From Cranoglanis bouderius (Eukaryota; Chordata; Actinopteri; Siluriformes; Cranoglanididae): a stretch of 64,000 nt of DNA. Position 1 is the first letter of the stretch. Every line of letters begins with the position of its first letter. Position numbers and translations under genes: made by a program. The stretch is taken from the NCBI GenBank assembly GCA_023630585.1, contig CM042540.1, positions 20,503,574 to 20,567,573 on the forward strand, written 5' to 3'. Shown here piece by piece: positions 19,953 through 33,761 of this stretch. Under the pieces are notes generated by a model. The model ran no database searches and had not been told where the DNA came from. It saw only the letters and a list, made by a program, of their open reading frames with translations.

Positions 19953-21297
19953 GTGAGTATCATGGCATAATTCCTACAGCATCTCAAAGCAATAGAAAAG
20001 AAGCAGAGCAATATAATGGTATTGGCAAGGTGTACGGCTCAGAATACTTACACAAGACACAAGGTATTGGCAAGGCTTCGCATTAAATGAATGTTCATGA
20101 GAGGTTTTTTTTAATTGTGGACAACCCGAACATCACCCCGAAGTGGGTGAGAGTGGTAGGAACAAGTCATCTGTGAATGTTTCGGCTATGAGCTGTGGTG
20201 TTGTGTCCTTGTGTTGCATTTGAAAGATTCTATTTGAGTCTGGTTAGCTAGGATATTGACTTGCTACTACTTACTCGAAGCCTAATGCACTGTGGTTCTT
20301 ACATTGATCTTATACAGTGTGGGTTTTGTATAAAAATATAATTTAAACAGTCTGAAGATTCAGCAGACATTAACACAGATGCCTGTGTGTGGCATGTGAC
20401 TATGTCTATAATGTGATTATGACTAAAAAAATCAGCATCCCCTCTTACTCATGCTGCAGTGTAGGCTGTTATACAGTCTATATTTGAAACCATGAAAACC
20501 ATGTCATGTTATTTGGTAGCGACTGCAAAGGAGTACATGTAATCAGCACTGCTCTATGGTGGTTAGAAGAATAATTATTTGAAGCTTGTCATATGCAGTT
20601 TGACCAGCAGGAGGGGAGATTGTCACCTACTTCTTGCTGTTTTTTTTTTTTTTTTTTTTCCAGAGAATCTTTTTGTTACATGGATTTTTAGTTACAGTTT
20701 GAGTTGTAAGTTTAGATTCCTACTTGATTTGACTCATTAATGAGAAGTTGTTGGGTGACCCTTTGGAGAAATAAAAGAGACTGGTGTGACCTAAATTCCT
20801 ACTGTAATTATGTAACCCACTACTGCACGAATTATTACATTTACATCAAAAATGTTTAATGGATTTTTACTTGAAATAGTTCAAGGGGGTAGTTGCATTT
20901 TCCAGACCATAAGTTGCAGAGGTTTTTTTTTTTTGCCACTTAGTAAGCATGTAAACTTTATATCTTCTAATAAGGAATTGCAGTTCCTGCAAAGTATGTG
21001 GATGGATTTACTCATTCAAAATACATACAAAAATTAGATCCAAACATGCTTTGGGCGAAGAATCTTTTTAATTCTTTCTCTTGAATTCTTAATCCTTTCT
21101 CTTGAAACATGAAATTTAGAACATAAAGTGCAATTGCAAATATATGAAGTTTACATATATAACAGCAGTTTTTTTTTTCATACTTTGAATGTGAAAAAAA
21201 TGCAAATATACTATTAGAGAAGCCTGGTGTCTTTTTTTTTGCTATGTAGGCCTGTTTCAATTCATGAATGCACATACCACAGTTCCATTATTGCATG
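19953..21297. other. Intronic DNA, nothing recognised
   Basis: A T20 tract at 20640-20660. No genes or repeat ends seen. Confidence 0.4.
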
Positions 21298-21620
21298 TTG
21301 TTGCCATATGGCAACAATTACATTTTATCATTTAACAGAATAGATATATAAACTTGTTTAAATGACAAAAAAAAGTTCACTTATCTCAGATAATGTTTAA
21401 GTTTTTTCCTTTAAGTAGTTTTGCCTAAATATTGACAAATTAATCACATTTTGAGAGCCCTCCGATGATGACCTTCACCATGCCATGTGATTGCAGAAAC
21501 GGAAGTGCAAACATTAACGCCCCCTTTTTCCAGTTACATAGGAAAATAGTAGTTTTGTATTATTGCCTATCCAAAATTGGAGATAAATTCATTGTTGCCA
21601 TATGGCAACACCATGCAGTC
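21298..21620. mobile_element. Short element ending in TTGTTGCCATATGGCAACA
   Basis: The palindrome TTGTTGCCATATGGCAACA stands at 21300-21318 and again at 21592-21610, bracketing ~275 bp. The repeated self-complementary ends suggest a small non-autonomous DNA element; no clear target duplication was found. Confidence 0.5.
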
Positions 21621-22439
21621 AAGGGTTAATTTCACTGAACTACAGTGATAGTGACAGTGATTTAATGGTATATGTTATCTGAAATGGCCAAACAAGCTAC
21701 TACAAGACACATTGTCTTGTACAATCAGTCCAGATACAACAGAGTCTAACCCTCACATGATGCTGCATAATTAACATGATGATATGTGTAGAATTTGGTC
21801 TGCATTACTCTATAATTAACAGATAATTTGCAGTGCTATTGCACCATCCATTTTTAGGTTAGATTAGGAAAAATGTGCAGAGCTACTTTATTATTCTGCT
21901 GGAGATTCTGTGACAAGATGTGGCGACAAATTTCACACTTTTAAAAGGTACAGCATATTCCTGAAGCAGTAAAATAAAATAAAAAAATAAAAAACAGTGT
22001 TATAGCTTAGAAAAAATAATCAGTGAAAAACAAAAGACAAAGAAAAAACTCGCATGCGCCCCTATGGTGTGATATCTTAATGATGTTTACTCTCTGTCAA
22101 AGAGTAAACATCATCTTACTTACTATAACAGACTAGTTAGATTGATACCTTATGATTAGATTGATTAATTTTCTGTAACATCAACTTTGACAGTAGTTTC
22201 TAAACTGTAGATTTAAAAAAAACAAAAAACATATATAATCATTGATATGGTGAAGTTTTCTGAGAGGAGTTTATTTGAGAGGATGTTTATTTAACATTTT
22301 TTGGATCAGAGGTAAAGTTGTAACTACCCTTTGACAGGCACACAGTGAAATACTTGTCCAAAAAATAAAATTATGTTCATTCTTACTAATTGGATCACAT
22401 TCAACAGAATTTAATTTATTAATTTTTTTTCTTTTTTCA
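21621..22439. other. Intronic DNA, local palindrome
   Basis: GATGTTTACTCT is followed by its inverse AGAGTAAACATC at 22082-22112, a short perfect hairpin (loop about 7 bp). Otherwise nothing recognised. Confidence 0.4.
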
Positions 22440-22860
22440 AATTCACCCTTTAAATTAGGAGTTATGGACATCTACGGGCCGGTTGAGTTGCCCATTTAAG
22501 GTAACACTAGAAGTGCCGTTTGAGCACAGTGGACCTGTAGTATGGTTCTACTTTTACAACTACAAATGTAATGGATTCTGATCAAGTGCTTACATGTGAA
22601 AGCGCTTGGAAAGAGCCACTTTGTGAACATATTATGCCAAAAACACTCATTGTAAGCTCTTGAGATAAAGGGAGATTGGAGACAAATTTATGATCACTAT
22701 ATATTGGAATTACAATGATAAATGTGTGTAACCATACGGTTGAGCTGTCTGTTAAAGTTACGTTTTCCGACACGGCAGAGTCTTTGAGGTTCCTCAGTAA
22801 CATGACAAGCTGCAATTTTTTGTCTTATTAACTTCAAGAGAGCGAGAAAAAAAGAGAGGC
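22440..22860 (+). repeat. Interspersed repeat, partner of 54040-54725
   Basis: Blocks TTAGGAGTTATGGACATCTA, GCCCATTTAAGGTAAC and GATAAATGTGTGTAACC occur here in this order. They recur as the reverse complement, in the mirrored order, at 54725-54040. The distal part (AGTAACATGACAAGCTGCAA) also resembles 25480-25530. An old repeat family of unknown class; no coding frame. Confidence 0.65.
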
Positions 22861-24688
22861 TGGGGATGTAATGAATGTTTATAGCTGCTATAACGTAAGT
22901 GATAACAGGACTTGTTTTGCAGATGTTCCACGACTTTAAATGTAGCTATAAACCAATAATAGCCTATGTATATCTTCTTCTTCCATTAAAAAAAAAAAAA
23001 ACAATTAAATTGTTGGCTAATTGTTGTGGTACACTTTGGGACATGGCGTGATTGGAAAATAATAAGGTGGTGACAGTATCTCTGCTTCACTTGGGGCCAC
23101 ATTACACCATCCCGTCTTTGATTTCCTATAACAGCATACACGTTTTACTCCTTCCATAAACCATTTGACAAAAAGTTTGTCCCAAATAATAAGATGAAAC
23201 GATGAAACACTGCAAGAGCCACAGAACATTTTATATGACAAGTTTATTCTGGTTCAAACAAATGAAGTTTCAGAACTGGAATAAAATCTTCCCAATTCTA
23301 AAGGAAGGCAAACATCATTTTCAGTCAGTGATTTCCTACTGTAATTCCTGACTGAATGAAGTTTGTGATCAACTATGAAAAAATTTTTATGATTACATTT
23401 TTTTTAAATGACCCTAAATATAAAATAACTTAAATTAATAAAAGTTGAATGTTAATTCCAAGTTGGCCCTCTGTGACCCTCCATTTTTACAATACCAGTT
23501 TTGAATTAAAGAAGGTAAAGGGTTCTTGAACAAGCGTCCTTACCCTCTTAAAATATGTACCATACATGTACAAGTTCTTTTCCCCAGCTTTATTATCACC
23601 GGATGAAATGCATCTATACAACCTACTACAAATGATCTGCAGGCTGTAATGAAAAAGCGCCGGTTCTCATATAAGACACATCATCGAATTTGCTGGATAA
23701 ACAGACAAAAATCTCACAAATGCTAGTCAACAACCATAACTGGGTCTGTTTATTTCAGACTTTCTTTTCCCACAGGACCTGCTCATTTCCTCCTTGTTCT
23801 TGGTCCCATTTTGACTGACAGAAGCCCACTTCATGGTTTGTAGAAATTCTTTCAGTTGAATTCAGGTGCTTGTTGCTGCACTTGTTATTTATGAACTCCC
23901 ACTTACTGTGTTCTTCACACTGCTCAGTGAGGAGCTGATGAGAGATGAAAGAACAGCAGAAGTAAATCTTTCATGTCTCACTCTCGCTCTGATTATTTAA
24001 AAAAAATAAAAAATTTTTTTTTTTAGATCTGAAGTGTAAGTGTAGCTACACCATTCCAGTGTCTCCACTTTAATGATGTTAGCTCATTCTTTCTCAAACC
24101 TCAGAGCCATAGGCCAATCCTTCTGACTTTCGTTTTTTCTTTATGAGCAAAAATCCTTTATTTAATGAAAGAAAATAAAAAAACTCTATCTTCTCTTCAC
24201 TCATCACTCATCGACAACCAGCACAAAGGAACTACTTGCCAAATTCATGAGGTAAAGTGCCCTTATATCTGAAAAAACAAAAACAAAACAAAAATAGCTT
24301 ACTTTATATATGAAAGGCTGTATTCAGGGCCTTCATGTTAATTCGTTAATATTTATTTATTGAAAGTCACACGTATTCAGAGCTGGATTACACACCTGTA
24401 TTTCTGGGCTCCCTTTTCAGATTAAACAAATTACCTGTGTGAAGTTTGTATCTCCAAGGATTTCTTGAGTAAAGGTGTCTGAGACCGGGTTTTCAATAGC
24501 ATCTAGACCGCTGCCTTTAAACCCGTAAAAAATTTGTGGGATAGAAAATACAGACTGAAGATGCAGACAGCATTTTTTCTTTGCTGTCCAATGTAATAAA
24601 ACCAAGAGATGAATTTAAAATAAAGTAACCATCTAATTTCGCTACTTTTTCGCTATGTTTTTGTTCATTTGATGCATTCTCCTGTACA
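22861..24688. other. Intronic DNA with palindromic-family copy
   Basis: About 23025-23160 holds GGAAAATAATAAGG and TTTCCTATAACAGCAT around a CCACATTACACCAT segment. This is a copy of the palindromic family also seen near 56160. The remainder is unremarkable AT-rich DNA. Confidence 0.45.
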
Positions 24689-24695
24689 GAATAAG

Positions 24696-25279
24696 TGGTA
24701 ACACTTTACAATAACAGTACATGAATAATCATGCACTAATACCTGGTATGTACTAATCACAAACTAATGAAGAGCTAACCGTAACTATGACGCAAGTTTT
24801 ACGAATTCATGCATGAATAACGACCACCTTAAGTACATGTTAGTACATGTTTGTTAGTTAATGTGTTAATTAACACGTAGGGGTAAACTAAATCAAACAT
24901 GCTCTATAAGGAAGAATATGAATTAAACATGCAAATTGTTTATATAATTTACCATATGCAGCTGTGTACACAAACATGACTGGATGGCATTGCGATAAAA
25001 TTATTGGTGTTTATTATTAGCTTCGATAAGGAGGATCAGTGTAAATTATGAAAGTAATCCAGTGCCATCCGATGATGTCTGCATACGCAGCTGCATATGG
25101 CAAAATATATAAACAATTTATTCACGCAGGCATTCATGACTCACTTCGTAGTTATAGTTAGCTCTTCATTAGTTCCTGATTAATACATGCCTTAACTCAT
25201 CAGTAGTTCATATTTAAGTAAGTATTAATTCAGGTATTAATGCATGATTATTAATGTTCTGTTATGGTAAAGTGTTACT
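24696..25279. mobile_element. 584 bp foldback element
   Basis: Nearly the whole element is an imperfect palindrome. The left arm starts TGGTAACACTTTACAATAAC and the right arm read inward AGTAACACTTTACCATAAC. Both go on through AATAATCATGC, GAAGAGCTAAC, CCATATGCAGCTG and GGATGGCA. The centre is near 25015. A 7 bp GAATAAG duplication flanks it (24689-24695, 25280-25286). No coding sequence; a MITE/foldback of a cut-and-paste family with 7-8 bp duplications. Confidence 0.85.
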
Positions 25280-25286
25280 GAATAAG

Positions 25287-27350
25287 CTAACCAAGTTCTC
25301 TTCTATGCATACAGCTCATTTTAAGGAAGTTCTGCTCATAATTTTATCTCATTACCTTCAATACTCAAGATAAACAGTGCCTCAGTTTATGAGGAGATAC
25401 TGTATTTATTTAGCATTTTTGGAAGGAGTCTCTGTGTCAGAGCTTTGTAGCAGTCTTAGGTAAAGCTGTAACTTTGTGGTTTCTCGTTAACATGATTAGC
25501 TGCATTTATTTTTGTTGTATTACCTTCAAGAAATAAGCAATACCAATGAATACCGGCGTGCGCATCTCTTCACTATGCGTGCTTAGCTCAACTCTGAACA
25601 TGGCCCTAAGTTACCTCAGGTATCAGAAGTATATAATGCTCATTTTAAGCAGTGCTATTCTCACAGCTTTCCAACTCGCTAATTTTTCGGGTACATCAAA
25701 GTGTGTAAAGTGCTATCTGCTAATATTTCAAGATACTTCTTCATCTTCATTAGCTTCATTTTTTTTGGACAACATTCTCAGATCAGGGCAAATGTGTGAT
25801 ATTACCTTTCTTGGAACCCTTTTTCAAGTTTTAAAGATAGAATGTGTAATGTTAAAAAAGAACCACAGCTTTTGAGCTACTCCTGTCCAAAAATGATCAT
25901 TCAGTTGCTCTACTTAGGTTGTGCATTTGTGTATATGCTATTCTACTCAGTATAGATTAAATACTGGGATGTATTTATATACAGTATATACATTTCCAGT
26001 GGTATTTAGAGTTTAACGATGACACAGTGCAAACCACAGCGAAAGCCATTTTTACTGAACCATCACTAGCATGCTTCAGGAATTTCAGTTGCTTTATTCT
26101 TTCTAAGTCTTATATTTATTTATTTATTTTTTTTGGAAGTATCGTGTATTTCTTAGGGTAATGGACCATCAGTCAGAGTATATCATCATCATCATCATCA
26201 ATAGTAAATGTTAAAATAATCTTTGCTTTAGCTATTTAGAGAGAAGCAACCTATAGGTTATATCATATTAGCTTTATTCTAATAGTAACATTATACATGC
26301 TACTACAACACTCATAAGGATGTGTAAGGAATAAAACACAATGAGAAGTTATAGTACAAGAATCAGTGACAGTGTGGTGTAATGCCACTGCGAAGTAGAT
26401 TATTTTCCTAACACAGCATGTGCTGAAGTGTTTTACTACTTTTACACCACAGCAATTTCCAGCGACTCAAAATTTTCTATTGACTTTTTCTATGCCACAT
26501 TGCATTACTCTTTCTTTTAAAAATCCATTTTACAGTTATATTTAATGTTGTGGAATTTCCACAAAACAAGTTCATTCCTGTTTACATGTTAGTAAGAGGT
26601 TAATGAGACAAAAGTAAAGGCAGCTTGTCATGTAGTAGACATAATGCAAAGCCCTGAAGACTTTCCAATGTCCAATGAAAACTTGAAGTTACAGCTTCAA
26701 CCTCTGAAACTGGAGACTCCTTCCAAAAATGTTAAATAAACATATACTGGCAGAAAATGTCACCATATCAAATATACAAATATGCCTTTAAAAAAATTGC
26801 TTTACATTTGTGGCACGTCTACCATATGTCCCCATATATGCAACAGAAGCATTAGCAACATCTTCTGACCAATCAGAATCGAGAATTCAACAACACTGTG
26901 GTAGACAGTAAAAAGATTTAAGCTAGTACTGCATCAGTACTATCATGGTTACAGTGACCTGACAAACTTGTAAAGTGACTTCAAGGTTATTTACAAGATT
27001 TCAACATAAAAAATTTGTATAAATTGAAATTCATGCCTTGAACTCACACAGTGAATTTATAAATAAAAGAACACAATTGAATTTGTTGGAGAAAGAACAG
27101 TTCGTGCTGTAAATGTCCCAGGACGGGACATTCTGTCTCTGATACACACGTTATTACAATCCAATTTTCTATTCCATCTATGCACTAGTTATTTATCGCA
27201 CACTCCAAAACACAGTGTGCACTTTCTAAATGTTATAAACTGATAATGGGAGAAAAGAACAACAAGTCTCTGTGTCTTTAAGAATCGGAGAGAAAGAATA
27301 GGGGAGAGCAAGAACACGAGGAACTTAGTAGGAACAGTGATCTGCATGCG
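25287..27350. other. Intronic DNA with dispersed-repeat copies
   Basis: Two identifiable pieces: 25440-25610 resembles parts of 22738-22850 and 11025-11100, and 26318-26905 is a copy of the palindromic family ending in CTTCTGACCAATCAGAATCG and AATTCAACAACACTGTGG. (ATC)n at 26180-26200. No exon recognised. Confidence 0.45.
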
Positions 27351-27376
27351 TGCCACATGCATACTCTCTCTCTCCT

Positions 27377-27377
<1 letters not shown>

Positions 27378-27420
<43 letters not shown>
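27378..27420. repeat. (CT)n microsatellite
   Basis: About 21 CT units in a longer pyrimidine-rich stretch (27361-27480) just upstream of the candidate alternative first exon. Confidence 0.95.
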
Positions 27421-27423
<3 letters not shown>

Positions 27424-27626
27424 CTTTAATTCTCTCTCCGTCCCACTCTTCCTCTCTCTCTACACTTCTCCTTCCCTCCTCGGAGCTTTACTCATGTGGA
27501 TGTAGAGCGACAGTTGGGGAAAACACACTGGCTCCTGAGGTACTTTTCACTTCACTCCCCCAGACCTCTTTTTTTTCTCCAACTCTGCTCATCTCAGCAC
27601 CTATACAGGAGTCGCATTTCATCCGT

Positions 27627-27666
27627 ATGGAGCTAGATGCAGGTCTTGAGCCTGAGGGTCAATCTG
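27627..27666 (+). CDS. Candidate alternative first coding exon of the RasGAP gene
   Basis: ATG at 27627 followed by 13 codons (MELDAGLEPEGQS) and one extra base, then a strong GTAAGT donor. The phase-1 end equals that of the exon at 19826-19952, so either could splice to the same downstream exon. From memory, a human DAB2IP isoform has a short first exon of comparable length and acidic character (starting MEPDSLLDQ). The preceding 250 bp is pyrimidine-rich with a (CT)n block, as often seen near fish start sites; no TATA box is seen. The frame is also open upstream of the ATG, so the true start or an acceptor (CTATACAG at 27601-27608) could differ. Function is inferred: a protein lacking the first half of the PH domain. 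Confidence 0.5.
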
Positions 27667-27848
27667 GTAAGTGCTTAAAGGAAGAACAAGAGGAAAAGAG
27701 GCCCCTTCATGTGGACGCATTTGTTCCTCAGCTTCTGTGCCGTTGGTCTAGAGATGGCCAGATGCCAGGAAAGTGTTGATGGCTGTAGTGTGATGCTGAA
27801 TATCGTTCAAAGTGATGCCAGATCTCAAGGAGAAACTGATTGTATGTA

Positions 27849-27849
27849 T

Positions 27850-27911
<62 letters not shown>
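27849..27911. repeat. (GT)n microsatellite, interrupted
   Basis: GT repeats with TC interruptions. Confidence 0.95.
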
Positions 27912-28041
27912 CAATCTATATCTATTCCATAGATGATTGGAATATTAGAAACTTTGGGCTAGATGTTCAGACGAATAGACGTTCAGTTTGTTGTGTATTT
28001 CTTTCCCCAGTTCTTGTGGTTTAGTTTGTAGGTCAGCGAGT

Positions 28042-28077
<36 letters not shown>

Positions 28078-28111
28078 CTAGAGTGTGAGAGATTTCACCC
28101 CCCCCCCCCCC
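28042..28111. repeat. (GT)n followed by C-tract
   Basis: GT dinucleotides to 28074, then a C14 run at 28098-28111. Confidence 0.93.
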
Positions 28112-29476
28112 ACCATCCCCCCCAAAAACACTCCTTCTCTCGTCCTTTGGCTCATCTGTCTATTTTGTGTCAAGTTGTAACTGAGTAATCCATTCTAAAT
28201 CATATTATTCAGTACCTGCAGTAAACAAAACCCAGAAAATAGTATGTAGTTACAAGAGTGAGGATCTTTAAGAGTTTAAGGAGTCAAAGATCCTTATCTT
28301 GGTGAGTGTTCGTAATCCCCCTCAACCCCCCCACCCCACTCTGCCTTCCATTTACTCTGCATAGAGTGTTGCCAAGTTCTGCCGTGAAGGATGTCTAACC
28401 TTCACAAAGAATGCGGTTTGTGGAATGAGTCAACGTCAAAAATATTTTCAGGGAGGACAGAAACACCTTTTTTCTCCATCTCCTCCACACAACATTGGGC
28501 TTAATGCTGCTACAGAGAAACAGAGTTCAGACAAAGACAAAAAGTTCAGGCAAAGGCACTACACTGGCAGTGTTGAGACTTCGAACCCACCATGCAGTCA
28601 GCAGTAACGTCCAACATCTGTGTTATGCACGCACCAAACCTCAAAATAGCCTAGAATAAACCCAAATAACACGCTGCAGTACTCTGAATTACATCCCTGC
28701 CCTGCTACACTTTGCTAAAAAGTGCATGTCACATGGACACGCAGGACTCCCATACTCTAAACTCAAATGTTCAAATTGGATTTTAACCCTCATTAGGAAT
28801 ATGCCAATGGAACACCCGCTAGAGTATTCACTAAAACAGTGTTATGTTAAGAAATGCAAAGTGGCAAAGTGTTAAATTAGTTGCTATAGACTGCTGAAAA
28901 GGAATCATGAAACTAATCCCAACATAATCTTGGATGGCTTCTTCCAAATGTAATGACAGACAAACAATGTGGCTAGTTTATATTTTACTCATCTAAGAAG
29001 CTCTTGGTAAAATACAGTTCCAAAAGACTTATCCATCTTAAGAAAGTGTTAAAGAGGAAAGAATGACCTTGAAACAGGGCTTTTGACACACATATAATTG
29101 TTCATATAAATGATTCATTCATCATATGAAGATATGTAGCTAGATATGCTGTCATGTGTATGAATCATGGTTTGGAACAGTTGGAAAGCTCAAAAGCAAT
29201 GTTTCAGGAAAATGCATATGCCCAAGCTTATATGTCAGGACTCTAAAGAGATCAACAAAGAGTTTTGTCAAACTTTATCATATATATGATATATGCAGTA
29301 TGTTAAAAGATATGTATGTATGGAAGTCCAAAAAGGCCCTGCGTTATTAAAAAAAAATGTTTTTCTTGTAATCTTAAGATTAAAATTTTCTTGAGATCAC
29401 AACTTATATTTCTCATATGTTGAAATGCATTACTGGGCGTACATACTATACATCAGAGAGTGGTTTAACAGAAAGT
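28112..29476. other. Intronic DNA, nothing recognised
   Basis: Pyrimidine-rich start, C-rich patch near 28317-28340, then AT-rich DNA with no supported exon. Confidence 0.4.
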
Positions 29477-29743
<267 letters not shown>

Positions 29744-32700
29744 ATTATGTTTGTCAGTGCTAGACCATTTCCAAATTCGTGTTAGTCACTGACTCAGAAC
29801 ACTGAAGGTTGATCCTGATTTGGGTTGGGGGAGTGGGGGGTCAGTTTCATTGCCAGTCAGTGTGAGGGACTGGGATGTCTCCTAAAATGCCTCTCAGACA
29901 CTCAAGCTTGAGAAAACAACATGTTATTTTGAGAAAACTATTTTCGTTGTCTTGAGCTCACAAGAAAAAAAGAAATAATGCATGGCCTTTCTGGATTTCC
30001 GTATGCATGTTTTAACAGACATACAGTATGTTAATCATACTATGTTAAACCATTTCACATACAGTAAATATCTGGTTTCTTTATACAGTATATGTAGGAC
30101 AACTTAATGACACAAATTTATTATCAGTCTCAGTGTTTGCTACCAATTAAATTTCTCTACCTTTTAGAGTAGTAATGTGTCTTTTAAATTATAATAATTA
30201 CCAAATTAACTATTGTCTCCAAGTTGAACAATGTCTAACTGATCTGAAGGAGCCATATTCAGAGTCAGCGACTTCATTTAAAAAGTTTTGTCAATATTTA
30301 AATAAGTTAAATATGATCAAATGTGGCCACAATGTACTTAATCGAGGTCGTGATGCAAGCTATTTTATTATGCTTTTAATTCAATTTGATTTGTCAAATT
30401 AATAATGCCTATGTATTTGTTAATTCGAGTAATGTTCTTTTGTAAAGAAAACGTGCCCATTGGTTTGAAAGATAAGCTGACCAAGCACACATCTGCTACA
30501 CTTGCAGCTCACTTTAAGATAATTCATAATTTTATCCATATAATAATTGGTCCTCCATGTGAAAAAAAGCCCTTATTGTAGACTTTAATGGGATTATACT
30601 ATTAATGAATAGTGCTATATTTAATATCACCTTTATTGCCTTCCACTGTTTGTGTATTTATGTCCAAAACTTACATTTCCATCATGACATATTTATACTG
30701 TAGTGACAGCAAAATATCAGACAGTGGTACTGGATTTAATACTGATAATAATTAACATTAAATTGATCTTAGATATTTAAGTTTAAGATCAGACTCACGC
30801 ATAACTGAGACATGGCTATATATCAGGCAAACTCCGGGCACATCTCTTATGTAACTTTCTGAATATCACTTAAGTCTGTAGTTACGTCTGAGGTCTGAAT
30901 ACCGGGGTATGAAATTTTAGAATATATACAGTATGTCTTTGATGCTTAACTTGCATATTCTTGAGCAGATTATTCAGGGGAGTGAAATGTTACAAGTACG
31001 ATTGCTTTGTCCTCAATATAATTTATATAATTTTATAATGACAGATTATGACTTGCCCTTAGATTAAAATCATAACAGTTTAAAATCTTAAAAATAAGTT
31101 TAACTGTACCATTATTAGTTTGTCAGTGGACATTCCACAGGTTTTGTCCTTCTATTCATTCATCTTCACATTCGTTCATCCATATTTATCCGAGTGGGTT
31201 GGGAAACACTAAACTTGAAAGTTTTTAAAAAAAATTAGAATCTCTCTTGATTTCAAAACCTAGTCACTGGCTCAGAACATGCCAACTGCCAAACATATAT
31301 GAGCTTGATACAAGTATGCAACTCTTCCTTTGGCCTAATGTGTGCTGATGGACATTAAAATATAGAATTTTTTAATATATATCACTTTTCCACAGTTACT
31401 GTACTGTTATCTTTTGGATACCAAAGATGAGGTCGGGTAGTTATTCTGGAATTTCATCATCTTTGAAATCCTTAAAAGTCTGTGGAAGATGCACCAACAA
31501 CAGCGCCAGGCCACTTGCTTTCATTTGTTATAATTTTAACATTGGTATTTTCAAAATTAATTTGCAAAAGGGCATGTTTTTCCTCAAAGGACCGGCATGG
31601 CTATAAGTTTTCATCCCAGCCAAGTAGAAGACAGATATTGCAGTAGCAGTGTTTTGGCGATTTATGAATTTCCTTTCCTGTTCATGCAATATATGCTGTG
31701 TGCAGTTGAAGTTTAAATGCTAATGTGCATGCATAACTAATGAAGATGATCAGTCAGACAAATCTCACACTCCAGCAATGTTTTATTATTTTTTTCCAGT
31801 TGAACTCCATCATGCAACTCCCATACATTCCAAAACCTTTGAGCAATATTTACTGGCTCTTTATAAAACCAACTATGTTCAACAGATTTGTTTATATAAT
31901 GTCACTACAGCGTTATAGGCTGTGCATGTCTTTTCTATTGCAGCAAACAAACAAACAAACCAAAAAAAAAGGTAGCTCTTGAAAAGCTTAGACCAGTTAA
32001 TATCTCTCTCAAAACAAACAACATTGCAAAAAATGTAAATTCAGCTGCTCATAACTGATAATCAAATGCTGGGGTTGCCAAAGTAGATTAAACTGTAGCT
32101 TGTACAGAAGCTCTTGGTGTGGACTGATTGAAGACTTGATGTAACACTTGACGACACACGTAAGTGTGTGAATTCAGGGGTAAGTCTGGACCTGCCAGTG
32201 GTTCTTGGGATTTTAAGGTGTTAAAAAAGCTATTTTGCTGATAAATCTAAAATGAAAGCCTTGATCAATAGGATGTGATAATCCTGTACTGTTCTAGGGT
32301 TTGCTTGTGGCTTTTTCCTATGTAACATATTCAGGTGTAAGAATCTCACTCTTCCTGTGCAAGGATGCTGTGCTTGTGCCACTTTAAATAGGAATGTAGC
32401 ACTCCTGCTGATTTGAGACTGGCTATATCCTTTAGGAAATGGCACTGGCCTTCTCAAGGCAGGCCTCATTCTAGATCTCCCATGAGCCATGTGCTTTGTG
32501 TCTACAGCCACAGATGCTGACCTTCTTCAAACCTGAACCTGGGTTTGTTCCAAAACACACCCTCATCCACTTTCTATCATGACTCAAAAGTGCGTAAGCC
32601 ACATGTCAGTATGTCATATGAATGGGCAGTTGCAGCACAAGGGAATAAACATTTAACAGGAATGCTTAAATCGGTATGCACTTTGTACATGTGATATCTG

Positions 32701-33109
32701 ACCTATTTCCTTGCAGTTTGGGCTGTCTATTTTCTGTTTTCAATGTAAAATATGTCATAATGGCTTGCTAAACAGTTGGATAGCTACCCTACCCATTAGC
32801 TACCTTGATAAACCATATGATGAACCATATTCATTCATATTCATCCATATTCATATTCATTCAGACCTTGGTCAGTGACCTACTACTGGGCGATCACTTC
32901 AACATAGTACCTTAGACGCCTTTGAAAATGTCCTTGCAGTCCAGAACATACAGATGTAGAATTTCCTAGTTCCAAGGTCCCTTCCTAACTTCATAGGTTT
33001 ACAGTCAGTGTGATATTCTATATGAGAGTACCTACAATACTTTATTTCACTCCAGATTCCATTTTGATCTGGCTGTTGGTTGTTACATATAGATCAGCAG
33101 TTCCACTGA
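29744..33109. other. Intronic DNA, nothing firm over 3.3 kb
   Basis: AT-rich with short tracts. 31140-31195 (TTCATTCATC, TTCGTTCATCCATATTTATCC) may be a worn SINE tail. No exon, promoter or transposon end could be supported. Confidence 0.4.
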
Positions 33110-33111
33110 TA

Positions 33112-33759
33112 CAGTGTCTTGCATAAGTATTCATCCCCTTGAACTTTTCCACATTTTGTAGAGTTACAACCTAGAACTGAAACAGACTTTATTTGGGATT
33201 ATGTCACAAATCTACACGTAATATCCCATAATATTGCAGTCAATACTGTTTGTGAAATTACTTACAAAATATTCAGTGTAAAGGTTGTGATTGCATAAGT
33301 ATTGCTAGGAAACCCCTACATCAGTTCTGGTGCTACCAGCTGCCATCAGAAGTCAGAAGTTGTATGGAGTCCATCTGCATGCAAATAAAGTGTCATGTGA
33401 TCTGAATATAAATACGCCTTTGTTAAAGAACCTAAACAAACAGCATCATGAAGACCAAGCAGCTAAAACCAGTCTAGGAGAGAGACTAAACTTTGAACAA
33501 CCTGCTCAGTACCAATAAATCCATTAATAAAAATGGAAAGAATATAAATCTGCACTCTAGAAGAGGCATACCACCAAAAGTCAGTGATCAGGTAAGGAGG
33601 GCAACCAATTTTCCCTACTTCAATATTACAGGCTATTGTAGATTGAGAAAGATATTGTAGATTCATGACATATAATCAGAATTACATTCATTATGGCTGT
33701 AGCGCTACAAAATGTAGAATGGAAAAGTTCAAGGGGATGAATACTTATGCAAGGCACTG
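33112..33759. mobile_element. Tc1-type MITE, 648 bp
   Basis: Inverted ends CAGTGTCTTGCATAAGTATT and, inward from the right, CAGTGCCTTGCATAAGTATT. Both continue to CATCCCCTTGAACTTTTCCA. TA flanks at 33110-33111 and 33760-33761. The interior retains only scraps of a Tc1-like 5' region (GCATCATGAAGACCAAGCAG) and no transposase. Related ends occur in the composite at 59130-60050. Confidence 0.87.
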
Positions 33760-33761
33760 TA

